A stretch of 64,000 nucleotides of DNA from Streptomyces pactum (lineage in GTDB: Bacteria; Actinomycetota; Actinomycetes; Streptomycetales; Streptomycetaceae). This document shows, one piece after another, positions 8,840-17,108 of this stretch; within the stretch, counting starts at the first letter, position 1, and each line of letters opens with the position of its first letter. Where the stretch lies: the NCBI RefSeq assembly GCF_002005225.1, contig NZ_CP019724.1, positions 7,482,001 to 7,546,000 on the forward strand, in the 5' to 3' direction. Below the pieces are notes generated by a model. That model saw only the letters and a list, made by a program, of their open reading frames with translations, searched no databases and was not told the DNA's origin. The translations under genes were made by a program, and so were the position numbers.

Positions 8840-9299
8840 GGGCACGGGTGTTCGGCGGCGCGAGCAGTGCGAGCAGGCCCAGGACCGCCGCGTCGAAGGC
8901 GGCGGGCGATCCGGACGCGCGGGCGAGGACGTAGCCGCCTGCACGGTCGCGACGACCGCCGCCGCGGTCTCCTCGCCGTCCACCGAGGGGGCGAGTTCGC
9001 CCCGCTCCCCGCCCTCCTCGACGATCCGGGCGCCCTGTTCCCGGAGCCGGTCGAGCGTCTCGTCGACGGGTGCGCGCGGGGCGTCCTCGGCGAGCACGTG
9101 CGGGTCCATCGTCAGCCGCCCGACCGGGCAGCCGCGCGGCACGTCCCGCTCGCGCCGCGGATACGCCGCGACGTGCTCGTACGGCGTCCCGGGACCGGCC
9201 GGTACTTCCTCGGCGGTAGCCCGCAGCTTCTCGGCGGTCCGCCGGACCGCGGCCGGCGCGAGACCGGGCTTGCCCTTGGAAAACCGAGGGCGCAGGAAG
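8840..9299 (-). pseudogene. Frameshifted TetR-family regulator remnant
   Basis: The ligand-binding half of a TetR regulator, read leftwards: LRATAEEVPAGPGTPYEHVA, then RDVPRGCPVGRLTMDPHVLA, APVDETLDRL and DGEETAAAVVATVQ, followed in the next frame by GGYVLARASGSPAAFDAAVL and LGLLALLAP. The two parts rejoin if one G is added at about 8936-8941. The DNA-binding N-terminus is missing upstream of about 9299. It is therefore both truncated and frameshifted. A sequencing error could explain the frameshift but not the missing helix-turn-helix. Confidence 0.7.
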
Positions 9300-9313
9300 C
9301 AGGAACACACCCC

Positions 9314-9339
9314 GTGCGTACTCCCCGCGGGGTACGCAC
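9314..9339. promoter_or_regulatory. Inverted repeat beside the TetR remnant
   Basis: GTGCGTA and TACGCAC arms flank CCCCGCGGGG with a two-base offset. It sits just upstream of the TetR remnant and 125 bp before the SHOCT gene, as expected of a TetR operator. A hairpin role is also possible. Confidence 0.4.
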
Positions 9340-9464
9340 ACTGCCGCTGGCCGTACGACGACCGGGACCCGCCCCGGGGGCCAGGCTCGGAAGCGACGAA
9401 CAAGGACGTCACCGAGGACGTCGGCAGCACATCACCAAGGACCGCTACCGAGGAGTTGGACGAC

Positions 9465-9749
9465 ATGCAGACCCTGGCACACTTCGGCGACGGCGGGCCC
9501 GGCCCGTGGATCCTGTTCTTCCCGGTGATCTGGGCGCTGGTCATCGCCGGCGGCATCACCCTGCTGCGCCGCACGGTCTGGCGCGGACGCCGCGCGCCCG
9601 GGCGGCCGCCCACCGTCGAGGACAACTCACCCATCAGCGTCCTCGGCCGCCGCTTCGCCTCCGGCGAGATCGACGAGGACGAGTACTGGCGCCGGCTGTC
9701 CGTGCTGGACGAGCAGTTCGGCCGTACGGGCAAGGGCGGTGCGGCATGA
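9465..9749 (+). CDS. Small SHOCT-domain membrane protein
   Basis: 94 residues: one membrane segment (ILFFPVIWALVIAGGITLL, residues about 15-33), a basic loop, and a C-terminal SHOCT domain (SVLGRRFASGEIDEDEYWRRL). SHOCT proteins are short oligomerising modules often encoded beside transport or stress genes. The ATG at 9465 has GAGGAG 9 bases upstream. It lies divergent from the TetR remnant, which could once have controlled it. Confidence 0.82.
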   Translation: MQTLAHFGDGGPGPWILFFPVIWALVIAGGITLLRRTVWRGRRAPGRPPTVEDNSPISVLGRRFASGEIDEDEYWRRLSVLDEQFGRTGKGGAA

Positions 9750-9897
9750 CCACGACGACCACCATCCGGGCCGCCGCCCGCCTCCTCGACGACGACCGGG
9801 CGGGACCGCGCCGCCCGCCCACGCCGCCGCTGCGACGGCCGGCCCGCCCGGTGGTACCGGGGCGGCGGGGGCGGTCTCGCGGGTGCCGTCCGGGCGC

Positions 9898-9943
9898 CCT
9901 GCATGCCTGCCGGAGGCCGGCCGGCCTCCGGCAGGCATGCAGG
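9898..9943. terminator. 46-bp perfect palindrome, probable bidirectional terminator
   Basis: Two perfect 23-base arms with no loop (left arm CCTGCATGCCTGCCGGAGGC plus CGG), 149 bp after the SHOCT gene. Such a stem would terminate transcription in either direction or extrude as a cruciform. There is no U tract, which is common for Streptomyces terminators. Confidence 0.6.
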
Positions 9944-10003
9944 CTCGGCGCCGGTCGCGGAGGCCGGGTCAGGCACCCGCGCAGGGTAACCGCAAGGCGA
10001 TGA

Positions 10004-10329
10004 CCGGCACTTGGCGAAGGGGCGCGTCCCCCGGACGGCGATGACCGGCGACCGGCCCAACTGCCGGGCGGTGGCAGCCGGGGGGCGCGGCTCCGGCGGC
10101 GTCTACCGGGCGGTGGCCGACACGCGTTGCTCCGGGGCCGTCCACCGTGGGGTGGTGGCCGGTGGGTGTGGCTCCGGGCCGTGGACCGTGCGGCGACGGC
10201 CGGTACGTATCCCTCAGGGCCCGTCCACCGGGCGGGCGCCGACCGGCAACCGGCGCGCCGGGCCCGGCCACCGGTGGCCAGGCCGGTGTCCGCCCGCACG
10301 GCCCACGGCAGCGAAGGGTCACCGCCCGG
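10004..10329. repeat. Gene-free stretch with degenerate ~40-bp repeats
   Basis: I see no supportable gene. Three degenerate units each begin GCTCCGG at 10090, 10129 and 10171 and run on into GTC(T/C)ACCG and GGTGGCCG-like text. Long frames here are low-complexity Arg/Pro/Gly artefacts of GC content. Confidence 0.35.
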
Positions 10330-10878
10330 TCAGCCGGCAACGGCCGACCGAGCGGGAGCGGGTTGGGATCTGCCCAGGTCGACCGCGTGCTCGACCTCCG
10401 CGAAGGCGGTGGCCGGCACCTCCTCGACCAGGCGCCGCGGCGGGCGCGCGGACACGGGCGACGCGGTGACCGGCGCGGCGGTGACGGCCGTAGGGAGCGT
10501 GAACCAGACGATCTTGCCGGACTCGCCGTCCGGCCGGGCGCCCCAGCTCTCGCTCATCGCCGCCACCATGGAGAGCCCGCGCCCGCAGGTCGCGAGCGGC
10601 TCGGCGTCGTCCACCACGGGCAGCCGCGGGTCGTGATCGCGCACGGAGACGGTGAGCCGGTCGAGAAGCAGTTCCATCTCCACGGTGCACGTCTTGTCGG
10701 GCCGGGCGTGCAGGTGGACGTTGGTCAGCAACTCCGTCACGCCGAGCGCGGCCCGGTCGATCAGGAGATCCATATGCCAGTAGCGCAATTGCGCAGATAC
10801 GATTCTGCGGACCTGGCCGATCCGCGACGGCAGGGCTTGCAGCTCTACCGTGCAGTGTCTGCTTGGGTGACTGATCAC
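10330..10878 (-). CDS. Anti-sigma-factor-like ATP-binding protein (HATPase_c)
   Basis: 182 residues from GTG at 10878, which has GGGGAG 8 bases upstream. The GHKL ATP-binding fold shows an N box (LGVTELLTNVHLHA), a G1-like VRDHDPRLP and a G2 box (GRGLSMVAAM). This matches the small serine-kinase/anti-sigma regulators that are abundant in Streptomyces. It would phosphorylate an anti-anti-sigma factor or hold a sigma factor. The C-terminal 40 residues are Pro/Ala-rich and variable. No sigma factor or antagonist gene is adjacent. Confidence 0.83.
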   Translation of the reverse strand: MISHPSRHCTVELQALPSRIGQVRRIVSAQLRYWHMDLLIDRAALGVTELLTNVHLHARPDKTCTVEMELLLDRLTVSVRDHDPRLPVVDDAEPLATCGRGLSMVAAMSESWGARPDGESGKIVWFTLPTAVTAAPVTASPVSARPPRRLVEEVPATAFAEVEHAVDLGRSQPAPARSAVAG

Positions 10879-11062
10879 GGCTGCGACTCCCCGACATAGA
10901 GGTCCGGAAGAACACGGAGTTCGGATCCAGCAGGGCGCACGCGGCACGCCGCCGCCTGCTGTCAAGGCCGGCGGGCTGGTTCGCAGCGTTATCGCCGGTA
11001 AACCCAGAGTGACGTGAGGCCAGCGTGACGCAAGGGGTGAGGCACCGCAACTTACGGACATC

Positions 11063-11386
11063 TCAAGCGCGGTGCCCGGCCGCCCTGCGCACCGCCTCGA
11101 TGAAGCGGCGAGCCGCGGGTGGCCCCGGCTCGCCGGGCGCGGGGTCCCGCTCGCCGAGCGTCAGCAGGTACCGCTTGCCGTTGAGGTCGGCCAGAGCCCG
11201 GTCCTGAGGAGCGAACCAGGGCCGGGAGGCGCGCACCGCCTGCACCGGAGCGCTGTCGATCTCACTGCCGTAGCTGGTGAGCAACTCCACGCGGCCGCCG
11301 CTGATCCGGACCGTTCCGCCCCGGGTGAGTGAGCGCAGCCGCTTGGCGATCCGCACCCCCGTGGCCCTGAACTCCGGCTCCGCCAT
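11063..11386 (-). CDS. Conserved hypothetical protein, 107 aa
   Basis: The start ATG at 11386 has GAGGGGG 8 bases upstream. The protein has no signal peptide or membrane segment. It alternates basic and hydrophobic residues (TGVRIAKRLRSLTRGGTVRI, then GRVELLTSYGSEIDSAPVQA). I do not recognise the family. It lies upstream of, and in the same direction as, the anti-sigma-like ATPase, but 184 bp away from it. Confidence 0.7.
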   Translation of the reverse strand: MAEPEFRATGVRIAKRLRSLTRGGTVRISGGRVELLTSYGSEIDSAPVQAVRASRPWFAPQDRALADLNGKRYLLTLGERDPAPGEPGPPAARRFIEAVRRAAGHRA

Positions 11387-11731
11387 GCCGTCGCCCCCTC
11401 GTGCCCGTCGGTTACCGGACCGTGCACCTCGCTGGGCCCGGTACCGGCCGGCTCGTGTCGTGCTCAGTGTGCGCCCGCGGCAGGAGCCCGGTCCCGCCCG
11501 CTGGCAGTCTGCCCGCACCGCGCGTCGAGCACCAGTACGCCCCGCCCCTTTCCGGAGGTGACCGGAGCACTCGCGCGAATGCGCCCCCACCGGGCCGACG
11601 GCCGGGCCCCAGGGGTGCCTTTGAGGCTCCCAAAGCTGTGTTTATGCAGGTGAGAAGCGTGTGGAAGGTGCTTATGATCGAGGCGTCGGCCGCGCGACGC
11701 GCCGTCGGCGCGCAGCGTAAGGAGCCCCGTC
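11387..11731. promoter_or_regulatory. Intergenic region with promoter of the cysteine-desulfhydrase-like gene
   Basis: No gene is seen in this 345-bp divergent spacer. A consensus -10 box TATGAT lies at 11673-11678, 54 bp before the GTG start at 11732. The preceding AT-rich stretch repeats a TTATG motif (11641 and 11672). A good -35 is not evident. Confidence 0.45.
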
Positions 11732-12856
11732 GTGAGCACCCCCCAGCAGATCAGCACCGGCGCCACCCTCGACGTCGACCACAGTGAAACCGCCTACCGC
11801 GCATGGCTGAAAGAAGCCGTGCGCAAGGTCCAGGCCGACGCCAACCGCTCGGCCGACACCCATCTGCTCCTCTTCCCGCTGCCCGAGCGGTGGGGCATCG
11901 ACCTCTACCTGAAGGACGAGTCGACCCACCCCACCGGCAGCCTCAAACACCGGCTCGCCCGCTCGCTCTTCCTCTACGGCCTGTGCAACGGCTGGATCCG
12001 GCCGGACCGCCCGGTGATCGAGGCGTCCAGCGGCTCCACGGCCGTCTCCGAGGCGTACTTCGCGAAGCTGATCGGAGTCCCCTTCATCGCCGTCATGCCG
12101 CGCACGACCAGTGCGGAGAAGATCCGCCTGATCGAGTTCCACGGCGGACGGTGCCACTTCGTGGACGACTCCCGACGGATGTACGAGGAGTCGGCCCGCC
12201 TCGCGGCCGAGACCGGCGGCCACTACATGGACCAGTTCACCTACGCCGAACGCGCCACGGACTGGCGCGGCAACAACAACATCGCGGAGTCGATCTTCCG
12301 TCAGTTGCGGCTGGAGCGGTTCCCCGAACCGGCGTGGATCGTCGCCACGGCCGGCACCGGCGGCACCTCGGCGACCCTCGCGCGCTACGTCCACTACATG
12401 CAGTACGACACCCGCGTCTGCGTCGCCGACCCGGAGAACTCCTGCTTCTTCGAGGGCTGGACCACCGGCGACCCGGACGTCACCTGCGACTGCGGCTCCC
12501 GGATCGAGGGCATCGGCCGGCCCCGTATGGAGCCGAGCTTCGTGCCCGGCGCCATCGACCGCATGATGAAGGTGCCGGACGCGGCGAGCGTGGCGGCCGT
12601 CCGGGCCCTGGAACAGGCCATCGGGCGCAAGGCCGGCGGCTCCACGGGCACCGGGCTGTGGAGCGCGCTGAAGATCGTCGCCGAGATGGTGGCCGAGGGA
12701 CGCCAGGGCAGTGTGGTGACGTTGCTGTGCGACCCGGGGGACCGGTACCTCGACAAGTACTACTCGGACGCCTGGCTCACCGAACAGGGCCTCGACATCG
12801 GCCCGTACACGGCGGCGATCGACTCCCTGCTGCACACGGGCACCTGGCCCGGCTGA
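11732..12856 (+). CDS. PLP-dependent cysteine synthase-fold enzyme (Cds1-like L-cysteine desulfhydrase)
   Basis: 374 residues, fold type II. The PLP lysine lies in [11 protein letters not shown] (near residue 73) and the phosphate-binding loop is [13 protein letters not shown] Cys-rich insert ([20 protein letters not shown]) and the N-terminal extension match the Cds1 branch of actinobacterial cysteine desulfhydrases, which release sulfide from cysteine, rather than biosynthetic CysK. GTG start at 11732 with AAGGAG 7 bases upstream. Monocistronic. Confidence 0.8.
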   Translation: MSTPQQISTGATLDVDHSETAYRAWLKEAVRKVQADANRSADTHLLLFPLPERWGIDLYLKDESTHPTGSLKHRLARSLFLYGLCNGWIRPDRPVIEASSGSTAVSEAYFAKLIGVPFIAVMPRTTSAEKIRLIEFHGGRCHFVDDSRRMYEESARLAAETGGHYMDQFTYAERATDWRGNNNIAESIFRQLRLERFPEPAWIVATAGTGGTSATLARYVHYMQYDTRVCVADPENSCFFEGWTTGDPDVTCDCGSRIEGIGRPRMEPSFVPGAIDRMMKVPDAASVAAVRALEQAIGRKAGGSTGTGLWSALKIVAEMVAEGRQGSVVTLLCDPGDRYLDKYYSDAWLTEQGLDIGPYTAAIDSLLHTGTWPG

Positions 12857-12901
12857 CCCGGCGCGACGAGTCGTGGGCCGCGGGGCGGGGCGGGCGGCGC
12901 G

Positions 12902-13375
12902 CTACGGGCAGGTGAGCCGCCGGTCCAGCGAGGCGACCGCGTCCCGGAAGGCCCGGCCCAGACCCGGACGCGCGCGGTTCAGCACGAACCGGAACGGCGC
13001 CGTGCCGTCCGCCGCGAACGTCCACCGCACGCGCGTACCCGTCCCGGCGGGTGCCAGCCGCCACTCCTCGGCGATGGCCCGGGCACCGGGCGCGTTGGTG
13101 ACGTCCACGCGGTAGGCGTACACCTCGGGCCGCTCGGCCGCCAGCACCGTCTCCACGAAGCGCGTACCGCCCCTGAGCCGGATCTCGCGGCCCGCGCCCG
13201 CACCGATGGGCCGGGCGGACGTCACCGCCGAGAACCAGGCGGTCCAGCCCGGTACGTCCTCGGCCAGCGCGCGGAAGACCGCGTCCGGGGCGGCGGAGAT
13301 CTCGCGCGCGAAGACCAGGCGTACCGGAGCCGTCCCGACGAAGCCGAGACCCACCGGACGCAGACGGCGAGCCAT
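12902..13375 (-). CDS. SRPBCC-family (polyketide cyclase/START-like) protein
   Basis: 157 residues from ATG at 13375 with AAGGGGG upstream. The pattern VFAREISAAPDAVFRALAED, GWTAWFSAVTSARPIG and a late long helix (GRAFRDAVASLDRRL) is the Bet v1-like helix-grip fold. These proteins bind hydrophobic ligands. The function cannot be narrowed from sequence alone. It converges on the cysteine-desulfhydrase-like gene. Confidence 0.8.
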   Translation of the reverse strand: MARRLRPVGLGFVGTAPVRLVFAREISAAPDAVFRALAEDVPGWTAWFSAVTSARPIGAGAGREIRLRGGTRFVETVLAAERPEVYAYRVDVTNAPGARAIAEEWRLAPAGTGTRVRWTFAADGTAPFRFVLNRARPGLGRAFRDAVASLDRRLTCP

Positions 13376-13526
13376 GCGTACAACCCCCTTGGGCGAAACC
13401 GCGAACGCGGACGATCGGCCGGGAGGCGTCACGATAGCGGGGGTTGCGCCGGGTGTCAGCGGGACCAGGACGGACCAGGGCGGCCCCGGGTCGGGGCCAG
13501 GGACGCGCACCGGGCGTTCACCGAGG

Positions 13527-14348
13527 TCAGTCGGCCGTCTCCGGCTCGCCCGCCACGACCAGTCCCAGGTGCTCCGCGATCTCCGCGCGGGCGTCCGCCG
13601 GCAGGCCGGCGTCGCTCACCAGCGTGTCCACCTGATCCAGGGCCGCGAACGAACTCAGTCCCACGACACCCCACTTGGTGTGGTCGGCGACCACCACGAC
13701 ACGCCGCGCCGACTGCACCAGCCGCCGGTTGGTCTCGGCCTCCGCCAGGTTCGGCGTCGACAGGCCGGCCTCGGCCGATATCCCGTGCACGCCGAGGAAC
13801 AGCACGTCGAAGTGGAGCGTCGCGATCGCCTGGTCGGCCACCGGGCCCACCAGGGAGTCGGACGGAGTGCGCACACCACCCGTGAGCACCACCGTGGCCG
13901 CGCCCTGCCGCGCCCCGGAGGTGCGCTGCGCCACATGGAACACGTCGGCCACCCGCACCGAGTTGGTGACCACCGTCAGATCCGGCACGTCCAGCAGCCG
14001 GTGAGCCAGCGCGTACGTCGTCGTACCGCCCGACAGGGCGATCGCCGCGCCCGGCGCGACCAGTTCCGCGGCGGCCCGCGCGATGTCCTCCTTGGCGGTC
14101 GGCTCCAGACCGGACTTGGCCTCGAAGCCCGGCTCGTGCGTGCTCGCCTCGACCACCGGGACCGCGCCGCCGTGCACCTTCTCCAGCACGCCCTGCCGGG
14201 CCAGCGCGTCGAGGTCACGGCGGACCGTCATGTCCGACACGCCGAGCTTGCGGGTCAGCTCGTTGACCCGGACTCCGCCCCGGCGGCGCACCTCGTCGAG
14301 GATCAGGGTGCGCCGCTGCTCCGCGAGGAGGTTCGGGTTCTCGCTCAC
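13527..14348 (-). CDS. DeoR-family transcriptional regulator
   Basis: 273 residues starting at GTG 14348. Winged helix at residues 8-60 (VNELTRKLGVSDMTVRRDLDAL), then a DeoRC sensor with SGGTTTYALAHRL and VVVADHTKWGVVGL. Distinct in sequence from the DeoR protein at 1981. No sugar operon flanks it, so the target and effector are unknown. Its start lies only 287 bp from the rightward membrane-hydrolase gene. Confidence 0.87.
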   Translation of the reverse strand: MSENPNLLAEQRRTLILDEVRRRGGVRVNELTRKLGVSDMTVRRDLDALARQGVLEKVHGGAVPVVEASTHEPGFEAKSGLEPTAKEDIARAAAELVAPGAAIALSGGTTTYALAHRLLDVPDLTVVTNSVRVADVFHVAQRTSGARQGAATVVLTGGVRTPSDSLVGPVADQAIATLHFDVLFLGVHGISAEAGLSTPNLAEAETNRRLVQSARRVVVVADHTKWGVVGLSSFAALDQVDTLVSDAGLPADARAEIAEHLGLVVAGEPETAD

Positions 14349-14634
14349 GTACGCTTCGGTCCTTTCGCCGCAAAACCGTCCGACACACCCGGCGCACCTG
14401 CACCGACGAGGAGTTCTCCCCGCTCCGGTGCGCGGACGTCCCATCCTCGCACGCCCCGCCAGGGGCCGCGCCACCACCTGTCCGCCGTGCACATGCCATT
14501 TCCACCTCGTCCCGGCGTCACCGTGCACACGGTTCGGGGAGATTCCGTGCCGAGGGGTGTACGACGCCCGCCGAGCGGAGATCCTTGTGCCCGCACGGAC
14601 AGAGCCGACGGCGCGTCACGGGGGAGTGCGGACA

Positions 14635-17043
14635 GTGGAACAGGCGCAGGAGCGGGCTGGGGCGGGCGGACGGGGCGCCCCCGGACCGCGCGACGGGACG
14701 GACGGGACGGGCAGAGGAGACGGGGAGGACGGGAGAACCGGCACCGCCCTGGAACTCCTGGTGCACGGAGTGGGCGGCACGACACCCGCCGAGATGCTGG
14801 ACGACCCGCGGACCGTGCGGATCACCGGCGACCACATCGCGGCCGTCTTCCGGCGCACCGAGGACGCCGACGCCGAGTCCCGGCCCGAGGACTACCGGGG
14901 CCGGCCGGTGCCCGAGGCCTACGTCTGGTGCAACCTCACCTCCGGCAACGGCACCCGTGCCCTGTGGCTGCTGCTCCTGCCCTTCATGGTGGTCAACCTC
15001 GCCCACTGGATGCGGCCCACCGCACAGGACCGGATCCGGACGGTCCGCCTCTACGGGCTGCTGGTGCGGCTCGTGGGACTGACCCTGACGGTGCTGCTGG
15101 TCGCCGCGGCCTGCGAGGTCGCGATCGACCTCGTGGCCTGGCAGTGCGCGGGCACGCGGGCGTGCGCCGAGCGGCACTCCTGGCTGGGCTTCCTCTCGCC
15201 CGTGATGTCGGACGGCGGCTGGTGGAGCCGGCCCGGCCGCAGGCTCGCCCTCGCGGCCGCGGTGCCCGCCGCACTCACCGGCCTGCTCTGGTACCTGTCG
15301 CTGCGCACCTGGCGGGCGTACGAGTCCCAGCAGCCGATGGACCGCGAGACCGACCCCGAGGCGGAGGCCGCCCGCACGGCCCTGGGCCGGCCCGGCTTCT
15401 GGTACGGGCGCCGCCTGGTGGCCCGGCTGCGGGCCGCCCACACCGCCGCCGCCCTGCTGACGGTCGCCGCGGCGGTCGGCGCGCCGGCGGCCCGATTCGA
15501 CCGCCGGCCCGGCGGACCCGCGCTGCTCGACACGCTGGGCTGGCTCCTGGTGGCGGCCCTCGTCGCCGGGGCGGTCGCCGTGGTCGCCGTGGTCTGCCGC
15601 CGGGGCCGCAGCGAGAACCGCCTCGACCGGGAACTCGACGAGCACCTGGTACGACGCCTGCCGCTCGCCGCCCTCGTCCTGTTCGTCCTCGCACTCCTGT
15701 ACGGCGGCTGGGCCCGCCCGCAGTGGACGTCGGCCGGCCGGCTGCCGGGGGACATGACCTTCGGCGGCATCGCCCTGGTCCAGGGCCTGCTGGTCATCGC
15801 TCTCGCCGTGGTCGCCCACCTCCTCCACCGCAGTCTTCCCCACGCCCGCGCCGCCGTCCGCGGCCTCGGCGGGCCCGCCGTCGCCATGCTGGCCTGCGCG
15901 CTGGGCGGCGTGATGTCCGGCGGTGTCTCCCAGCGCGTGTCGGACTGGCTGGACGGCACCGGCGCCTCCATCGACGGCCCGCCCGTCCTGCTGACCTGGC
16001 AGGCGTCCGTCATCCCACCGCTGCTCGTCGTCGTACTGCTGCTCTGCGCCGCGCTCGCCCGGCACACCTGGCGCCTCGCCCGCGCCGAACGGGAGGCCGT
16101 GGAGGGCGATCACCCCGGGGAGGCCGGGGACCAGGGACGCACCCGGCGCATCGCGCTCATCCGCGCGATGGCCACCCTCACCGACCGGGCCCCCCTCCTC
16201 GTCGCCATCACCTCCGCCGCCACCCTGCTGCTGGGCGCCGGAGCGCTGGTGGGCGCCCTGACGACCGACCAGGTGCCCGGCGACGCCGCACGCGGGACGT
16301 ACGCCGTCGTGCAAGGGGCCGCACAGACCGCGCAGGCGCTGGGCTCCTGGCTCATCGGCCTCGGCTTCATCCTGTTCGTCACCTGGGGCAGGCGCGCCTA
16401 CAAGGACGCCTCCGCGCGGCGCACCATCGGCATCCTGTGGGACGTCGGCACCTTCTGGCCGCGCGCCGCCCACCCCTTCGCACCGCCCTGCTACGCCGAG
16501 CGCGCGGTGCCCGACCTGACCTGGCGGATGGCGACCTGGACCCGGGCCACCGGCGGGCGGCTGGTCATCTCCGGGCACTCGCAGGGCAGCGTGCTGGCCG
16601 CCTCGGCGGCCTGGCAACTGGAGCCGTCCGCCCGCAAACGGGTCGCCCTCCTCACCTACGGCTCACCGCTGGAGCGGTTGTACGGCCGCTGGTTCCCCGC
16701 CCACTTCGGACCGGCCGCGCTCGCCTCGCTGCACGAGGAGGTCGACTGCTGGCGCAACCTGTACCGGCGCACCGACCCGATCGGCGGCCCGATGCGGCTG
16801 CCCGGCGACTCGGGCCCCGCGGTGGACCGCGCCCCCCTCAGGGACCCGCTCACCTACGGCCGCACCGAACTCCACCCGCTGCCCGCGCCGATCCTGGGCC
16901 ACTCCGACTACCAGGCCGACCCGGCCTTCGCCGAGGAGCGGCAGCGGCTGCTGGCCCGGCTGCGCCCGGAGGTACCGGCGCCGCGCCACACCGACCGGCC
17001 GCCGTCCGTCCCGGCGGCGGACGGCGGACCGGAGGACTGCTAG
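14635..17043 (+). CDS. Large polytopic membrane protein with alpha/beta-hydrolase domain
   Basis: 802 residues. A short N-terminal soluble part (ELLVHGVGGTTPAEML, a hydrolase-like first strand) precedes about eight to nine membrane segments (residues about 108-580). A C-terminal hydrolase domain follows, with the nucleophile elbow VISGHSQGS (Ser near residue 648), then LTYGSPLERLY and, late, LGHSDYQ as a possible His. The hydrolase fold appears split by the membrane block. The GTG at 14635 is preferred for its GGGGGAG site. Substrate unknown; lipase- or esterase-like activity at the membrane is an inference. Confidence 0.78.
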   Translation: MEQAQERAGAGGRGAPGPRDGTDGTGRGDGEDGRTGTALELLVHGVGGTTPAEMLDDPRTVRITGDHIAAVFRRTEDADAESRPEDYRGRPVPEAYVWCNLTSGNGTRALWLLLLPFMVVNLAHWMRPTAQDRIRTVRLYGLLVRLVGLTLTVLLVAAACEVAIDLVAWQCAGTRACAERHSWLGFLSPVMSDGGWWSRPGRRLALAAAVPAALTGLLWYLSLRTWRAYESQQPMDRETDPEAEAARTALGRPGFWYGRRLVARLRAAHTAAALLTVAAAVGAPAARFDRRPGGPALLDTLGWLLVAALVAGAVAVVAVVCRRGRSENRLDRELDEHLVRRLPLAALVLFVLALLYGGWARPQWTSAGRLPGDMTFGGIALVQGLLVIALAVVAHLLHRSLPHARAAVRGLGGPAVAMLACALGGVMSGGVSQRVSDWLDGTGASIDGPPVLLTWQASVIPPLLVVVLLLCAALARHTWRLARAEREAVEGDHPGEAGDQGRTRRIALIRAMATLTDRAPLLVAITSAATLLLGAGALVGALTTDQVPGDAARGTYAVVQGAAQTAQALGSWLIGLGFILFVTWGRRAYKDASARRTIGILWDVGTFWPRAAHPFAPPCYAERAVPDLTWRMATWTRATGGRLVISGHSQGSVLAASAAWQLEPSARKRVALLTYGSPLERLYGRWFPAHFGPAALASLHEEVDCWRNLYRRTDPIGGPMRLPGDSGPAVDRAPLRDPLTYGRTELHPLPAPILGHSDYQADPAFAEERQRLLARLRPEVPAPRHTDRPPSVPAADGGPEDC

Positions 17044-17108
17044 GCGTTCGGATCCCCGCGGAGCCCACCCGCCAGCCGGGGCTGCCACCGCGGCCCCGGT
17101 GGGTCTCG

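Noticed and set aside
9314..9339. Possibility that this hairpin is a CRISPR repeat or attachment site
   Set aside because: Single copy, no spacers and no flanking duplicates; operator or hairpin is simpler.
9746..10003. An ATGA-coupled frame after the SHOCT gene (MTTTTTIRAAARLLDDDRAG, 85 aa)
   Set aside because: After the first 20 residues it is low-complexity Arg/Pro and runs through the 46-bp palindrome, so a terminator reading is more credible than a protein.
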